Part shown: piece by piece, positions 9,601-18,557 of the stretch
Layout of the letters: the number at the start of each line of letters is the position of its first letter
Numbering within the stretch: the stretch's first letter is position 1
Source: Bacteriovorax sp.
Lineage (GTDB): Bacteria > Bdellovibrionota > Bacteriovoracia > Bacteriovoracales > Bacteriovoracaceae
Assembly (NCBI GenBank): GCA_028710485.1
Contig: JAQTTZ010000005.1
Coordinates: 1 to 64,000, forward strand
Length of the DNA: 64,000 nt
Direction: 5' to 3'
Translations under genes and position numbers: made by a program
Notes under the pieces: model-generated
Database searches by the model: none
Told to the model about the DNA's origin: nothing
What the model saw: the letters and a program-made list of their open reading frames with translations, nothing else

Positions 9601-11869
9601 AAGAACCTGATCTTTCTTGATTGGCGATTTCCGCACCATCGCTATCATACAACGGCCATTTGGTTTTATATTGAGAAATATCGGCACAGGCATATTCCCA
9701 ACCTAACTGCGATACACAATCTGCATCAGTACTACACTGGTGAAACTTTTGGCAAGTGGCAGCTGTATTTTGGCGAGGATCAGTAAGAGCGATATCTGGA
9801 TCGTAATCGTAATCTGCAGCAGTATTAGCTGAAAAATCTGGAATGATATTGACGATGGTATCAGTTTTATCTGCTAAATCTAAAAATGAGGCATTCAAGG
9901 CCAAAAATAATTTTGTACTGGTTGCAGTTGTTCTTCGACCTGTTCCAATTGCAAACCAACTTACTCCGTCGAATGATCCAATCAATGCACCTTTATTAAA
10001 TCCATACCAATCCCGTTGGTATCCGTTGACATAAAAAGCTGCCTGAGTTTTTAAGCGAGTTTGTCTTTGAGTTTGAAGACTCGAATTTTTTTGATGAGAA
10101 AGGGGAAGCATCGTCACAGGTACATAACAAGCGCGACCAAATATTGTATCCTCATAATTACCAAATGTCGTATTGGCCGAATAAGTATCGCGAGAAGTAC
10201 TATAACCTGAAGCCTGAAGACCCATTCCGCGTTGAGAAGTAGGATAGGCCGAAAAAGTTTGGAACCAACTGTCTTTCACGCATTGAGTACAAGGGGTGAA
10301 ATAGCCGTTAGTGGCAGAAAGAATATAAGTTTTGCCTAATTCCACCGTCACTTCTTTTGCTGGCATGGCATGACTTAAGTCGATAGTCATTTTGCCAAGA
10401 ACAGAATTGATATTGAATGATCCATTAACCGGGGCAACTTTATTGTATTCATCTAAATAATAAAAATCGTCTCCTTCTTGAGTTGTGCTGGGAGATTTTG
10501 TTTGAAGACCGGCAATATCATCAAAATTAACACCTGAGCTTGAAAAGAAGCGGTGAGGAGCACTGCGATTGGGAACACTTACATTTAAATTGGTAATCGG
10601 TCCAATTGGATTGGGTGGTATGGGTGTATAGCAAGTAAAGTCTGTAATATTGGCATTCGTTTTCAGGGCCCCTGCAGGATAAACAGGAAGGACTCCCCAG
10701 TCGGGACATTTTATGGACATTTCAGAATCGCTGGCCGTACAGCCACAGGCAACCGCCAGCTTCTTTTTAGTCGCCGCATAATAAGCGTCATTACAGTTAA
10801 CGGTATTATAAAGAGTCGCATTCAGACCGATCAAGCTAGAGACAAAGGTATTATCAACGTTGTTAACGTAGAAGACGTTTGCGCCATTGGCGGTATAGTC
10901 AGTAATACACTTCCAGTCACTCGCATATTGATAAACTCTTTGTTGTGCAGTACTCACAGGAGTGGCGGGGGGAGGAGTAATTGATGTAAGTGATGGAGTG
11001 TGAGAAATATTAGAACAGATATAGAAAATATTAGGATAATTAATAAAGCTTAATGGATTAGCGGCGTAATCAATTTTTGCCTGAGTATATTGAATGTCTA
11101 AGGAAGCATTGGTCTTTTCGCTTGCATCTTTTACACATTGACCAGAGATACAACAGTCAAAGCCCTTGGCCGAACACGAACTATTTGTACAGATACTGCT
11201 TGAATCAGTTGAGTTTGAAGTCAAATCAGCTTTAAGTAGTACTGGAGCTAAATTCAATAAAGTCGCTTCTATTTTTAATAAGCTGGAAGTTTTAGCTTCG
11301 TATAGATTAAGTCCAGTGGTGGTCACTTGACCAGTACAAGTTGGACATATCTCTGGAAGAGAAAAAGCAGCATTCGCAGGAAGAGTTGTATCAATCGTAG
11401 ATAATTTACAAGCGGAAGTATTATCGGTTCCACTTGGAATATCTATTCTCAATAATCTTTCAATGGCCTTGGTTGAAGTCGTCACATAAATTGGGATCGC
11501 TCTCACGCGGACTTGTTTATAAGTGATACTTGAAAAATTTCCCACCATACAATACTGCTTTCGGAAATACTCAGTTCCACTCACGTCTTTTGCATTCAAA
11601 AAATCGTGCACTATTTTTCCGCGAAGATAGACAATGTCCTGAGAATTTTTATTAATGGTTACAGTTCCAGTAATTTTACTAGTGGTAAACCAATACATAT
11701 TTTCATCGGTCGCAAATGTTGGATAAGTCGTTGTGCCTGAAGATGTTCCACCTGTTGAAGTGGCAGACGAAGAAACTGATGCCTTACGGCCATTGCTTGG
11801 GGCCTGGATACAGCCTTGAAGCAATAGAATGGTGAATAGGACTAATGAGCATAAGAGAGTTTTCATCAA
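6656..11869 (-). CDS. giant Cys-rich lipoprotein, unknown function
   Basis: 1737 aa; lipobox LLLQGC; many paired Cys (CPTC, DCC, TCC, KCC); no recognised catalytic family. Confidence 0.75.
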   Translation of the reverse strand: MMKTLLCSLVLFTILLLQGCIQAPSNGRKASVSSSATSTGGTSSGTTTYPTFATDENMYWFTTSKITGTVTINKNSQDIVYLRGKIVHDFLNAKDVSGTEYFRKQYCMVGNFSSITYKQVRVRAIPIYVTTSTKAIERLLRIDIPSGTDNTSACKLSTIDTTLPANAAFSLPEICPTCTGQVTTTGLNLYEAKTSSLLKIEATLLNLAPVLLKADLTSNSTDSSSICTNSSCSAKGFDCCISGQCVKDASEKTNASLDIQYTQAKIDYAANPLSFINYPNIFYICSNISHTPSLTSITPPPATPVSTAQQRVYQYASDWKCITDYTANGANVFYVNNVDNTFVSSLIGLNATLYNTVNCNDAYYAATKKKLAVACGCTASDSEMSIKCPDWGVLPVYPAGALKTNANITDFTCYTPIPPNPIGPITNLNVSVPNRSAPHRFFSSSGVNFDDIAGLQTKSPSTTQEGDDFYYLDEYNKVAPVNGSFNINSVLGKMTIDLSHAMPAKEVTVELGKTYILSATNGYFTPCTQCVKDSWFQTFSAYPTSQRGMGLQASGYSTSRDTYSANTTFGNYEDTIFGRACYVPVTMLPLSHQKNSSLQTQRQTRLKTQAAFYVNGYQRDWYGFNKGALIGSFDGVSWFAIGTGRRTTATSTKLFLALNASFLDLADKTDTIVNIIPDFSANTAADYDYDPDIALTDPRQNTAATCQKFHQCSTDADCVSQLGWEYACADISQYKTKWPLYDSDGAEIANQERSGSLFEILQSTISTTNGKRCIYRGAGAPCKRDYSSLTEYTKKTLTCAPNFYCASLSANKFNDELARSPNELDDILFGMDTNILGRPLNYVTAGKTLTNDIITNIKYNAANAIGLSAGDSDDMGICRPGKNLSSNDLVAHMNPDASKRTDYISQIGSCNSTAINANRFVTCPAFDDTLNYVDPSDADTVARQQAQNSCGGESKHTTTLVSAFKSIEGLSLLNLQNITQPILAQDACLRRAGSVCHSDLDCGPNKMHEDTVGSIDIKYFGETEAEQSYWRESLICGQGTPVPAKGTTDYLNYKLSENRCCREIGKDFTMYTQGPKAIVPENTGTNEKLITAKFPYYDPSNNGQANDVKGPAAQYRYSRYTVSKNGKDDITKIPHVSATAEPATNQWQVVNETGSLTCCGGGWIRKFADGSHDWKIKNRLSIDANNFSCLNFRSPLADSSYTNFTADKVVAASYQREFEYFCKSPDGAGCLQIPFQNSASFTILSPLPYEPSLKVKVDTYWSGGPSGAYANTPPAGFTRLSTTPTVDPINGTTPWTQDMNSDVPYMPLPYYFSPIPYDIDFRTNKAYNFFTSKAMDFGVEMYLPAYVGWDGTSANTTFVKNVYIKYFYDAPQVPQIYDITANIATVAECANVINSPPPAAPISAISTNNTWCTVSNTKTQNRPVMNVKADTAAGNNWTYAGIIIDFKPIEISKGTKVSEPGNALYYLSKLARMELVGIPQITYEPLYCNNNQNNLVPGIFKSNIQTRAQFTAASVSYTGITDPVERYNADGSTESYDSTSGYGNFEKKFTYQDKLDHSAVFSAKDFTCCTPLGKNATSAAKCCTGYAVTSSDGKSSICKMPKGTDLNVYFNKFVSSEGVGDDQPGGGLTIKGSDTDIDFNPYTGEPKFRGATYDKLVALGGSYCDGGKVATGGAFGAFPPEPFSGSYTVLAGTTGNLEDSFPLSIVDSVLDFQTSDPNVGKMPFDSGFKWNHHYYCK

Positions 11870-12038
11870 GTTACTTATCGCCTTCGTTTTAAAACAACTG
11901 AAAAAGAGTTTGGTATATGGGGATCAATAGGAATATTTTACCGCTAATTTTTTGATAAATTGTGGACAAATGTGAAGAACTTGAGTGCGGAAGTAATATA
12001 TTAGAATCATTAATGGACAACGTACCTATGAAATAAAT

Positions 12039-12077
12039 CTCTATTTTATGAAAACTGCTCAATGCCATAAAATAGAG
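12039..12077 (-). terminator. hairpin terminator-like element after the 12087-14099 gene
   Basis: perfect 12-bp inverted repeat CTCTATTTTATG / CATAAAATAGAG, 15-nt loop, followed on the minus strand by ATTTATTT. Confidence 0.5.
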
Positions 12078-12086
12078 GCATCTTAA

Positions 12087-14099
12087 TTATTTTGAAAAGT
12101 TAAAACCATTTGTCGTAGGCATTGAAGTCGCACCAAGGCCAGTGAAAGCTCCTGTCGCTCCAAAATAGTTCCCTTGAAAATAAGGATTATTAAGCATCCA
12201 AGGTGAAGTGGGATTGTTCATATAGTTTAATTGTGACATATAAAGTGCCTGATTAGTCATTGAATCTATCTGGCTCGTTAGTTGAAAGTTTCCAAACCAT
12301 ATAGGAAAAATTTTATTAATATTTTGACTTAATCCTTCTCCTAAAATTCTAGCGTTGCTCTTTTTTTCGTATACTTCATATCCTCTTATAGATGACTTAC
12401 TATTTTCAACCCAGTATTTTTTATTAAAATCATCCCAGTCCTTTGTATCTCTTAGATTTGAAAGCCGGTTATGTTCGTCATTAATATCTCTGCATGTATC
12501 TGTGACAACGGGATCAGGGTTGTTATCTTTGCAGTATTCATTGTAAACATTCATTTCAGGTTTTGAAAAAGCTCCGAGGTCACCTTTGGTTTTTGTAATG
12601 GTATTTCCTTCTTGCATCCTTCCTAAAATACTTGAAAACGAATTGCTTAAATCTTGAATCCCTGTATTTGAATCGCTTCTATTTCCCATATCGCATTTTA
12701 TTGATGATATGTTTGAAATGAGAAAGCCGTTGTCCGAGTCACTCGCTTGAGGACAGCTTCGCATAAATCTTTGAGCAATATACTGTTTTAATTTTTCAAT
12801 TCTCTCTAATTTTGGATTGTGATTTAACAGTTGATCAAGCTTTGCTCTATATTCACTGGTTTGTTCGGCAATTTTATTTTTTTCGCTATCAACTTTTCCA
12901 ACGAGATCCTTGACGTGATCTCCACATACCGCTATTTGATTGTCGAGTACATTTTCGTCTAGGTTATCACTTATAATACAATCTTTTTTGAATTTAAGAT
13001 AATCATCATTGCTAAAGTTAATGGCCGTAAAAGCATTAGGAGTATCACCCGAAGCTGCATTTGGATGGTCTGCCTTGAAAAGTTTTTCACTATAAGTTAA
13101 AACCTGATTTGTTTTTTCGTTGATTATGGTTCTATTCATTTCATTGTTGCTCGCATCCGAAGGATTGTTGTAGCTATTAAGAATTTTAGACAAATCGGTG
13201 GTGTATTTAACACTAATTTGATTTTTCACTTGGGCATAGTGATCCTTTAAGTCAGCTTGGAATTCTTGACTCTCTTTTCCCAAAAGTGCATTTAATTTAG
13301 GTCTATTGGCCGGATCTGAAATAAGATTTTCACAGCTATTACTATTATTATTTAAGCAATTTTCAACTTCAGTTTTGGTTTGGGCATTTGATAAAATTTC
13401 CATAAGATTTGGCGCTTTGTTTGCCAGTACTTCAAGAACAAATTGTGGCCCAATTTTCTGTGGAATCGAGTCAAGAATACCGTTAATCTCCAAAGTCATT
13501 CCTTGCACATCAGAAACTTTATCCATTGTGTTTGAAAAGTTAAGTAGAGTTTTATCAATTGCGGTAATTTCAGTATTTCTCCATTTCTTAACTCCCCAGC
13601 TCAAATTTTTAGGATTGTAGGCCTTGCACATCGCAAGATTCGCATTTGCAGCATCGCTCTCACAAAGACTTTCTATATTGGGAGTAGTAATTTTTGACAG
13701 GAGATTGTTTTTTGTAAGAAGTGAAATAGCATTTAAAGTTGTAGCATTTCTTAATAAACTTTTAAATTTTTCAATACTATTAATTTTAATGTCTTTTTTA
13801 ATTTCAGATTCACCACCAGAAGTGACGGATTCCATCGTGCTTAAATAATCATTGCGAATACTTTTTAGGTCCTCGATAATTTTTTTCTTGGCCTCTAGAT
13901 CATTAATATTTTTTTTTAGAGATTCGATTTCTTTGACATCATCTTGAGTCATTTGGTTTAGTTTTTTTATTCTCTCTTTGGCCTCTTCGCTGCAAAAATC
14001 TTTTCGTCCATAGGCATAGGGAGTTTGCTCATCCGCTGAAGCAAAATTCATACTTAATGAATAAGCTGCCAGAAAAAAAACGCATTTGATGAACTTCAT
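12087..14099 (-). CDS. secreted coiled-coil protein, unknown function
   Basis: 670 aa; signal peptide MKFIKCVFFLAAYSLSMNFASA; long Lys/Glu coiled-coil; Gly/Asn/Phe-rich C-terminal tail. Confidence 0.65.
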   Translation of the reverse strand: MKFIKCVFFLAAYSLSMNFASADEQTPYAYGRKDFCSEEAKERIKKLNQMTQDDVKEIESLKKNINDLEAKKKIIEDLKSIRNDYLSTMESVTSGGESEIKKDIKINSIEKFKSLLRNATTLNAISLLTKNNLLSKITTPNIESLCESDAANANLAMCKAYNPKNLSWGVKKWRNTEITAIDKTLLNFSNTMDKVSDVQGMTLEINGILDSIPQKIGPQFVLEVLANKAPNLMEILSNAQTKTEVENCLNNNSNSCENLISDPANRPKLNALLGKESQEFQADLKDHYAQVKNQISVKYTTDLSKILNSYNNPSDASNNEMNRTIINEKTNQVLTYSEKLFKADHPNAASGDTPNAFTAINFSNDDYLKFKKDCIISDNLDENVLDNQIAVCGDHVKDLVGKVDSEKNKIAEQTSEYRAKLDQLLNHNPKLERIEKLKQYIAQRFMRSCPQASDSDNGFLISNISSIKCDMGNRSDSNTGIQDLSNSFSSILGRMQEGNTITKTKGDLGAFSKPEMNVYNEYCKDNNPDPVVTDTCRDINDEHNRLSNLRDTKDWDDFNKKYWVENSKSSIRGYEVYEKKSNARILGEGLSQNINKIFPIWFGNFQLTSQIDSMTNQALYMSQLNYMNNPTSPWMLNNPYFQGNYFGATGAFTGLGATSMPTTNGFNFSK

Positions 14100-14243
14100 A
14101 AACTAATCCTTAATAAGATTTCATTAATCTTATCGGAATCCTGATCATTTTACTAAAGTAGAGGTCGGCTAAAAATTTGGGGATGTTTAATCGGCATCTT
14201 GTATTTTAAGGAGTTCAAGAAAAGTGCCTCTCTTTGTTGGCAA

Positions 14244-15344
14244 TTACCCATGTCCCGAGGTCATGAAGGATTCGTGATCTTGAAGACGTTTGCGTTTGTC
14301 TTTCAAGCTTGTAAAAAACTCTTCTGATATTTTCATGGTTTCATTGAGATCAGGAGTTTTAAAAATAAGATCGCGGAAATAACTGACGTTATTATATCCG
14401 GCCGCCATCCAAATGATATGTTTGCGAATGGAAATTAAAAGAGTGTGATCGCTATGGGCATAATCTCTAGAGTATTCCACTAATTTTTGGATAACTTCCA
14501 AATGATCTTCCGGAGTAAAAAATAATTCTTCATCCGCTTTTATATAAGGCTCTAGGAATAAAAATGGATTGCGAAGGGGACCACGTCCCAACATCAAAGC
14601 TGAGCACTTTGTGGTAAGCATTTTTTCCCGGACAAAATTAACTGTATGAAGATCTCCGTTGCCAATGATATCAAGAGGAGCTTTATCTCCCAAATGTTCG
14701 AGTAATTCCCAGTTGGCAAGCCCAGTGTATTGCTGCGATCTCGTTCGTCCATGAATGGCCACGAACTCCACACCTTCTTCGTGAGCGATATGAATGACTT
14801 CCATGGCGTTGATTGAATCTTGATCCCAACCAATTCTAATTTTGACGGACAGTGGTATCTGAATGGATTTCTTAATGGTTTCAAAAAAATGACCAAGTGT
14901 GGATGTGTCTTTTAACAGTGATGAGCCCGCACCGGTACCAACAACTTTTTTAACAGGACAACCCATATTGATATCAATAAATTTTGGTCCAAATTCTTCA
15001 GCTACTTTCGCGGCATTGGCCATGGCCTCAGGATTTTCGCCAAATAGTTGCAGCCCAATATTTTTTTCTCTGGGATCGACTTTTAACATATCAGTGGTGC
15101 GAATATTTTTATAATTAATGCCGTGACAGGAGATAAGTTCACTTACAGTGCCACCTGCACCGAGATCCTCCATCAAAAGACGAAATGGCGCCGTTCCAAT
15201 ACTTGACATGGGGGCAAGCAAAAGTGGAGAGTCAAAATGAATGGAGCCTAATTGCACAGCTTTTCTTCTTGCTTTCAAACTATCAATTTTGCTTTGAAGT
15301 TCTGCTGAGAATGGGGCATTATATTTTGTCGTCATTATTGTCAT
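14244..15344 (-). CDS. dus: tRNA-dihydrouridine synthase
   Basis: FMN TIM-barrel motifs APMSSIGTAPFRLL, INMGCPVKKVVGTGAGSSLL, IHGRTRSQQYTG; ORF opens at 15404 but MTIMTTKYNAPF is the likely start. Confidence 0.88.
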   Translation of the reverse strand: MTIMTTKYNAPFSAELQSKIDSLKARRKAVQLGSIHFDSPLLLAPMSSIGTAPFRLLMEDLGAGGTVSELISCHGINYKNIRTTDMLKVDPREKNIGLQLFGENPEAMANAAKVAEEFGPKFIDINMGCPVKKVVGTGAGSSLLKDTSTLGHFFETIKKSIQIPLSVKIRIGWDQDSINAMEVIHIAHEEGVEFVAIHGRTRSQQYTGLANWELLEHLGDKAPLDIIGNGDLHTVNFVREKMLTTKCSALMLGRGPLRNPFLFLEPYIKADEELFFTPEDHLEVIQKLVEYSRDYAHSDHTLLISIRKHIIWMAAGYNNVSYFRDLIFKTPDLNETMKISEEFFTSLKDKRKRLQDHESFMTSGHG

Positions 15345-15394
15345 TATCGACTCTGTGTAGCAGATTCTCAAACTTTCAGTCAACGAGTGAATGC

Positions 15395-15877
15395 ATGAAT
15401 CCAATAAAATTAAGGCCCGTAGGGCATATCATTTTTGATCACGATGGGACATTGGTGAATACCGACATATTTCCATACACTTTGTTTATTGGGATCCGAG
15501 AACTCTTAATTGATTTAAAAGCTAGTGGGCTTGAGCTTTATATTTGGACTGCAAGACCTCGCAGATCCGTAATCGAAACAACAAGTCAATTAGAAATTGC
15601 TCATTTTTTCACAGGTATTTTTTGCTACGACGATGGTATTCCTAAACCAAATCCCGAAGGCCTGCAAAAACTTACTGGGGGAATTGATAAAAAAGAAATT
15701 CTCCATATTGGTGACAGCTTGACTGATCTTGAGGGCGCCCACGCCTACGGAATTGAAGTGGTTGCGGCTTGCTGGAATAGTCCAGATCAGGTAGATAAAT
15801 ATGTAGATATAGCTGATTATACCGCGCTTGATTTGAATCAGTGCCGCGAGATCATAAAAGGAAAATTTAATGTTTGA
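15395..15877 (+). CDS. HAD superfamily hydrolase
   Basis: FDHDGTLVNTD ... IGDSLTDLEGAHAYGI; in-frame ATG at 15395. Confidence 0.85.
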   Translation: MNPIKLRPVGHIIFDHDGTLVNTDIFPYTLFIGIRELLIDLKASGLELYIWTARPRRSVIETTSQLEIAHFFTGIFCYDDGIPKPNPEGLQKLTGGIDKKEILHIGDSLTDLEGAHAYGIEVVAACWNSPDQVDKYVDIADYTALDLNQCREIIKGKFNV

Positions 15878-17318
15878 TACTCTTAGTGAAAAATTTTCGA
15901 ATGCCTTTAAATATGTTCAGGGAAAATCAAAAATTTCTGAAGATAATATTGAAGAAACTTTAAAAGAAGTTCGCACTGCTTTACTTGAAGCCGATGTAAA
16001 TTTTAAAGTTGTTAAAGAGTTTATCGCCGCCGTCAAAGAAAAAGCGATTGGAGAAAAAGTCATCAAGGGAGTTAATCCCGGTGAGCAATTTGTTAAAATC
16101 ATGCATGATGAACTCGCCAAAATCATGGGGGATGCCAATGAAGAACTCAATCTTGACAGGCCTGGAATTGTTCCTATTCTAGTTGTCGGTTTAAACGGAC
16201 AAGGTAAAACAACTTTCTCCGGTAAACTTGCTCTTCACTTAAAAAATAAGAAGAAAAAAGATGTTCTCTTGGTTCCTGCCGATACATTTCGCCCGGCCGC
16301 CAAGGCCCAATTGGAAACTCTCGCAAAACAAATCGATGTAGAATGTTATGATTCTGATTTAAGTCTACATCCTAAAGAAATTGTATTGAAGGCTATCGAA
16401 TACGCTCAGAAACATCATAAAAATGTTGTAATCATCGATACAGCGGGTCGCTTGCACGTCGATGAAGAATTGATGGGGCAACTTAAAGAAGTCAAAGCTG
16501 CACTTGATTCTTTTAAGCCAGAAGTTTTAATGGTTGCAGACGCAATGACAGGTCAAGAGGCCGTGAATGTTTCAAAAACTTTTCACGAAGCTATTGGCGT
16601 GACAGGAATTGTTCTTTCTAAAATGGACTCTGATGCCAAAGGTGGAGCCGCTCTTTCCATTCGCCACGTAACCGGTGTGCCGATTCGATATGTGTCTATG
16701 GGCGAAAAGATGAAGGACTTAGAGCTCTTTCACCCAGACAGACTGGCAAAAAGAATTCTCGATATGGGGGACGTTCTCTCCCTCGTCGAAAAGGCCCAAG
16801 AAAATATTAATGAAAGTGATGCCGAATCAATGATGCAAAATTTCCAGAAAGGGAAATTTACTGTTGACGATTTTTTAAAACAAATGGAAATGATGAGTTC
16901 AATGGGCTCGATGACTTCAATCTTGAAGATGATTCCTGGAATGGGAGGCATGCTGCGCCAACTTGGAGATTTAAGTCCTGCTGAAAATGAAATGAAGAAA
17001 ATGAAAGTTATAATCTCTTCCATGACAAAAGATGAGCGCCAAAATTATAAAGTGATTAAAGAGTCTAGGTTAAAACGTATTGCCAGTGGTTCAGGTAGCA
17101 CTGAAGAGGCCGTGAAGGACTTTCTAGGCAAGTTTAAGCAGATGGAGCAAATGATGGGAGGACTCTCTTCCATGATGAAAGGTGGCGGCATGGGAGGCTT
17201 CCCAGGAATGGGCCCCCAAAAAGGATTTCGCCAAGAAGCTGGCGCCATGCCTCAATTGCCTGGTGAAAAGCAAAAGAAAAAAGGGACAAAGGGCCCATGG
17301 GGAAAAGGTTATTTTTAG
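15870..17318 (+). CDS. ffh: signal recognition particle protein Ffh
   Basis: GLNGQGKTTFSGKLA, DTAGR, VLSKMDSDAKGGAALS, Met-rich C-terminal M domain. Confidence 0.97.
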   Translation: MFDTLSEKFSNAFKYVQGKSKISEDNIEETLKEVRTALLEADVNFKVVKEFIAAVKEKAIGEKVIKGVNPGEQFVKIMHDELAKIMGDANEELNLDRPGIVPILVVGLNGQGKTTFSGKLALHLKNKKKKDVLLVPADTFRPAAKAQLETLAKQIDVECYDSDLSLHPKEIVLKAIEYAQKHHKNVVIIDTAGRLHVDEELMGQLKEVKAALDSFKPEVLMVADAMTGQEAVNVSKTFHEAIGVTGIVLSKMDSDAKGGAALSIRHVTGVPIRYVSMGEKMKDLELFHPDRLAKRILDMGDVLSLVEKAQENINESDAESMMQNFQKGKFTVDDFLKQMEMMSSMGSMTSILKMIPGMGGMLRQLGDLSPAENEMKKMKVIISSMTKDERQNYKVIKESRLKRIASGSGSTEEAVKDFLGKFKQMEQMMGGLSSMMKGGGMGGFPGMGPQKGFRQEAGAMPQLPGEKQKKKGTKGPWGKGYF

Positions 17319-17371
17319 ATCCAGGATGGATTGAATGCACGTGTGAGGCAGGGGCCGAAGCGGCAAATCAG
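17319..17371. repeat. copy A of a dispersed ~50-bp intergenic element
   Basis: CCAGGA-N8-ATGCACG-N4-AGGCAGG-N6-AGCGG-N2-AATC; second copy at 62235-62283. Confidence 0.6.
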
Positions 17372-17384
17372 CGTAACTTTTGCG

Positions 17385-17413
17385 TTGACTAATTAAGCCG
17401 TTTGTTTTATTTA
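17385..17413 (+). promoter_or_regulatory. possible sigma-70 type promoter of rpsP
   Basis: TTGACT, 17-nt spacer, TATTTA; upstream of the rpsP SD (AGGAG). Confidence 0.35.
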
Positions 17414-17478
17414 CTTTAATCTGTTTTTTTATTTTAAGAATTAGTTAAATCATAAGTGATACATTTTAGGAGATTTAG

Positions 17479-17724
17479 ATGTTAACTGTTAGACTCTCAC
17501 GCGGTGGAAGAAAAAATGATCCTGTTTATACAATTGTCGTAACTGATTCTCGTAAATCACGAGACGGTGGTTTCCTAGAAAAACTAGGTCAATACAATCC
17601 CAAAGACGCAGCTGCATTAAAAAATGTAAAAGTTGATCGCCTTAAGGTCCTTATGTCTAAGGGGGCTACTATTTCTGATACTGTTAGAACACTTTTAAAA
17701 AACCAAAAAATCGCTCTTAACTAA
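17479..17724 (+). CDS. rpsP: 30S ribosomal protein S16
   Basis: MLTVRLSRGGRKNDPVYTIVVTDSRKSRDGGFLEKLGQYNP. Confidence 0.97.
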   Translation: MLTVRLSRGGRKNDPVYTIVVTDSRKSRDGGFLEKLGQYNPKDAAALKNVKVDRLKVLMSKGATISDTVRTLLKNQKIALN

Positions 17725-17755
17725 TTTTTAGTTTTTAGTTTTTTTGGAGGACTCT

Positions 17756-17995
17756 ATGAGTGAATTAAAAGACCTAATTGCTTACGTAAGTAAAGCGTTG
17801 GTTGATATGCCAGAAGCAGTTTCAGTCAACGAGATCGTTGGCGAGCAAACTACGGTAATTGAACTTAAGGTTGATAAGACAGACTTAGGTAAGATCATCG
17901 GAAAACAAGGGCGTACGGCTCGTTCACTTAGAACAATCCTGAACGCAGCTTCTACTAAGCTTAAAAAAAGGTCAGTTTTAGAGATCATTGAGTAA
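17756..17995 (+). CDS. khpA: KH domain RNA-binding protein (KhpA)
   Basis: [22 protein letters not shown] motif; follows rpsP; GGAGG SD before ATG 17756. Confidence 0.9.
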   Translation: MSELKDLIAYVSKALVDMPEAVSVNEIVGEQTTVIELKVDKTDLGKIIGKQGRTARSLRTILNAASTKLKKRSVLEIIE

Positions 17996-18043
17996 TCTTT
18001 TCAATACTTTAATTCATGCCACGCCCAAAAATTATGTCATATT

Positions 18044-18070
18044 CAGGAGGGGACCACCCTCCTGTTTTTT
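18044..18070 (+). terminator. Rho-independent terminator
   Basis: CAGGAGGG-GACCA-CCCTCCTG followed by TTTTTT. Confidence 0.9.
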
Positions 18071-18168
18071 CTTAACTATCTAATTTTAAATATTTATATT
18101 AAATAAAAATAAAATCGACTATCTTAGATTAATCATACGATTAAGTATTACAAATTTTGGAGAGTCTA

Positions 18169-18543
18169 TTGAGTGATGAAAAGATTCCTATTTTAATTGT
18201 CGACGACGAAAAAGAGCTATTGGAAATGTACCGAGAATTCTTTGAAATGGATGGTTTTGACGTCACGACGGCATCTTCTGCGCCCGAAGGGCTTGAAGCC
18301 TACAAAAATAATTTAAATATTCGTTTAATTATCTCAGATGCTAATATGGGTAAAATGTCAGGTATCGAGTTTTTAAAAGCACTCAAGTCAACTTATAAAA
18401 CAATTCCTATCTTCTATCTTTCGACGGGGGCCTTGGAGCAGTCGGAAGAATATATAAAATCGTTAGGAGGACACAGCCTTCTCTTGAAACCATTTGATCT
18501 TGATGAAATACTAATGAAGATAAAAAAAGATTTAAATCTTTAG
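18169..18543 (+). CDS. response regulator receiver domain protein (stand-alone)
   Basis: IPILIVDDEKELLEMY...LIISDANMGKMSG...LLLKPFDLDEI; TTG start with upstream GGAGAG. Confidence 0.85.
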   Translation: MSDEKIPILIVDDEKELLEMYREFFEMDGFDVTTASSAPEGLEAYKNNLNIRLIISDANMGKMSGIEFLKALKSTYKTIPIFYLSTGALEQSEEYIKSLGGHSLLLKPFDLDEILMKIKKDLNL

Positions 18544-18557
18544 ATTTTTAAACACTC

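Noticed and set aside
17045-17366. Three overlapping minus-strand ORFs (60-80 aa)
   Set aside because: Antisense to the Met/Gly-rich Ffh C-terminus; composition artefact.
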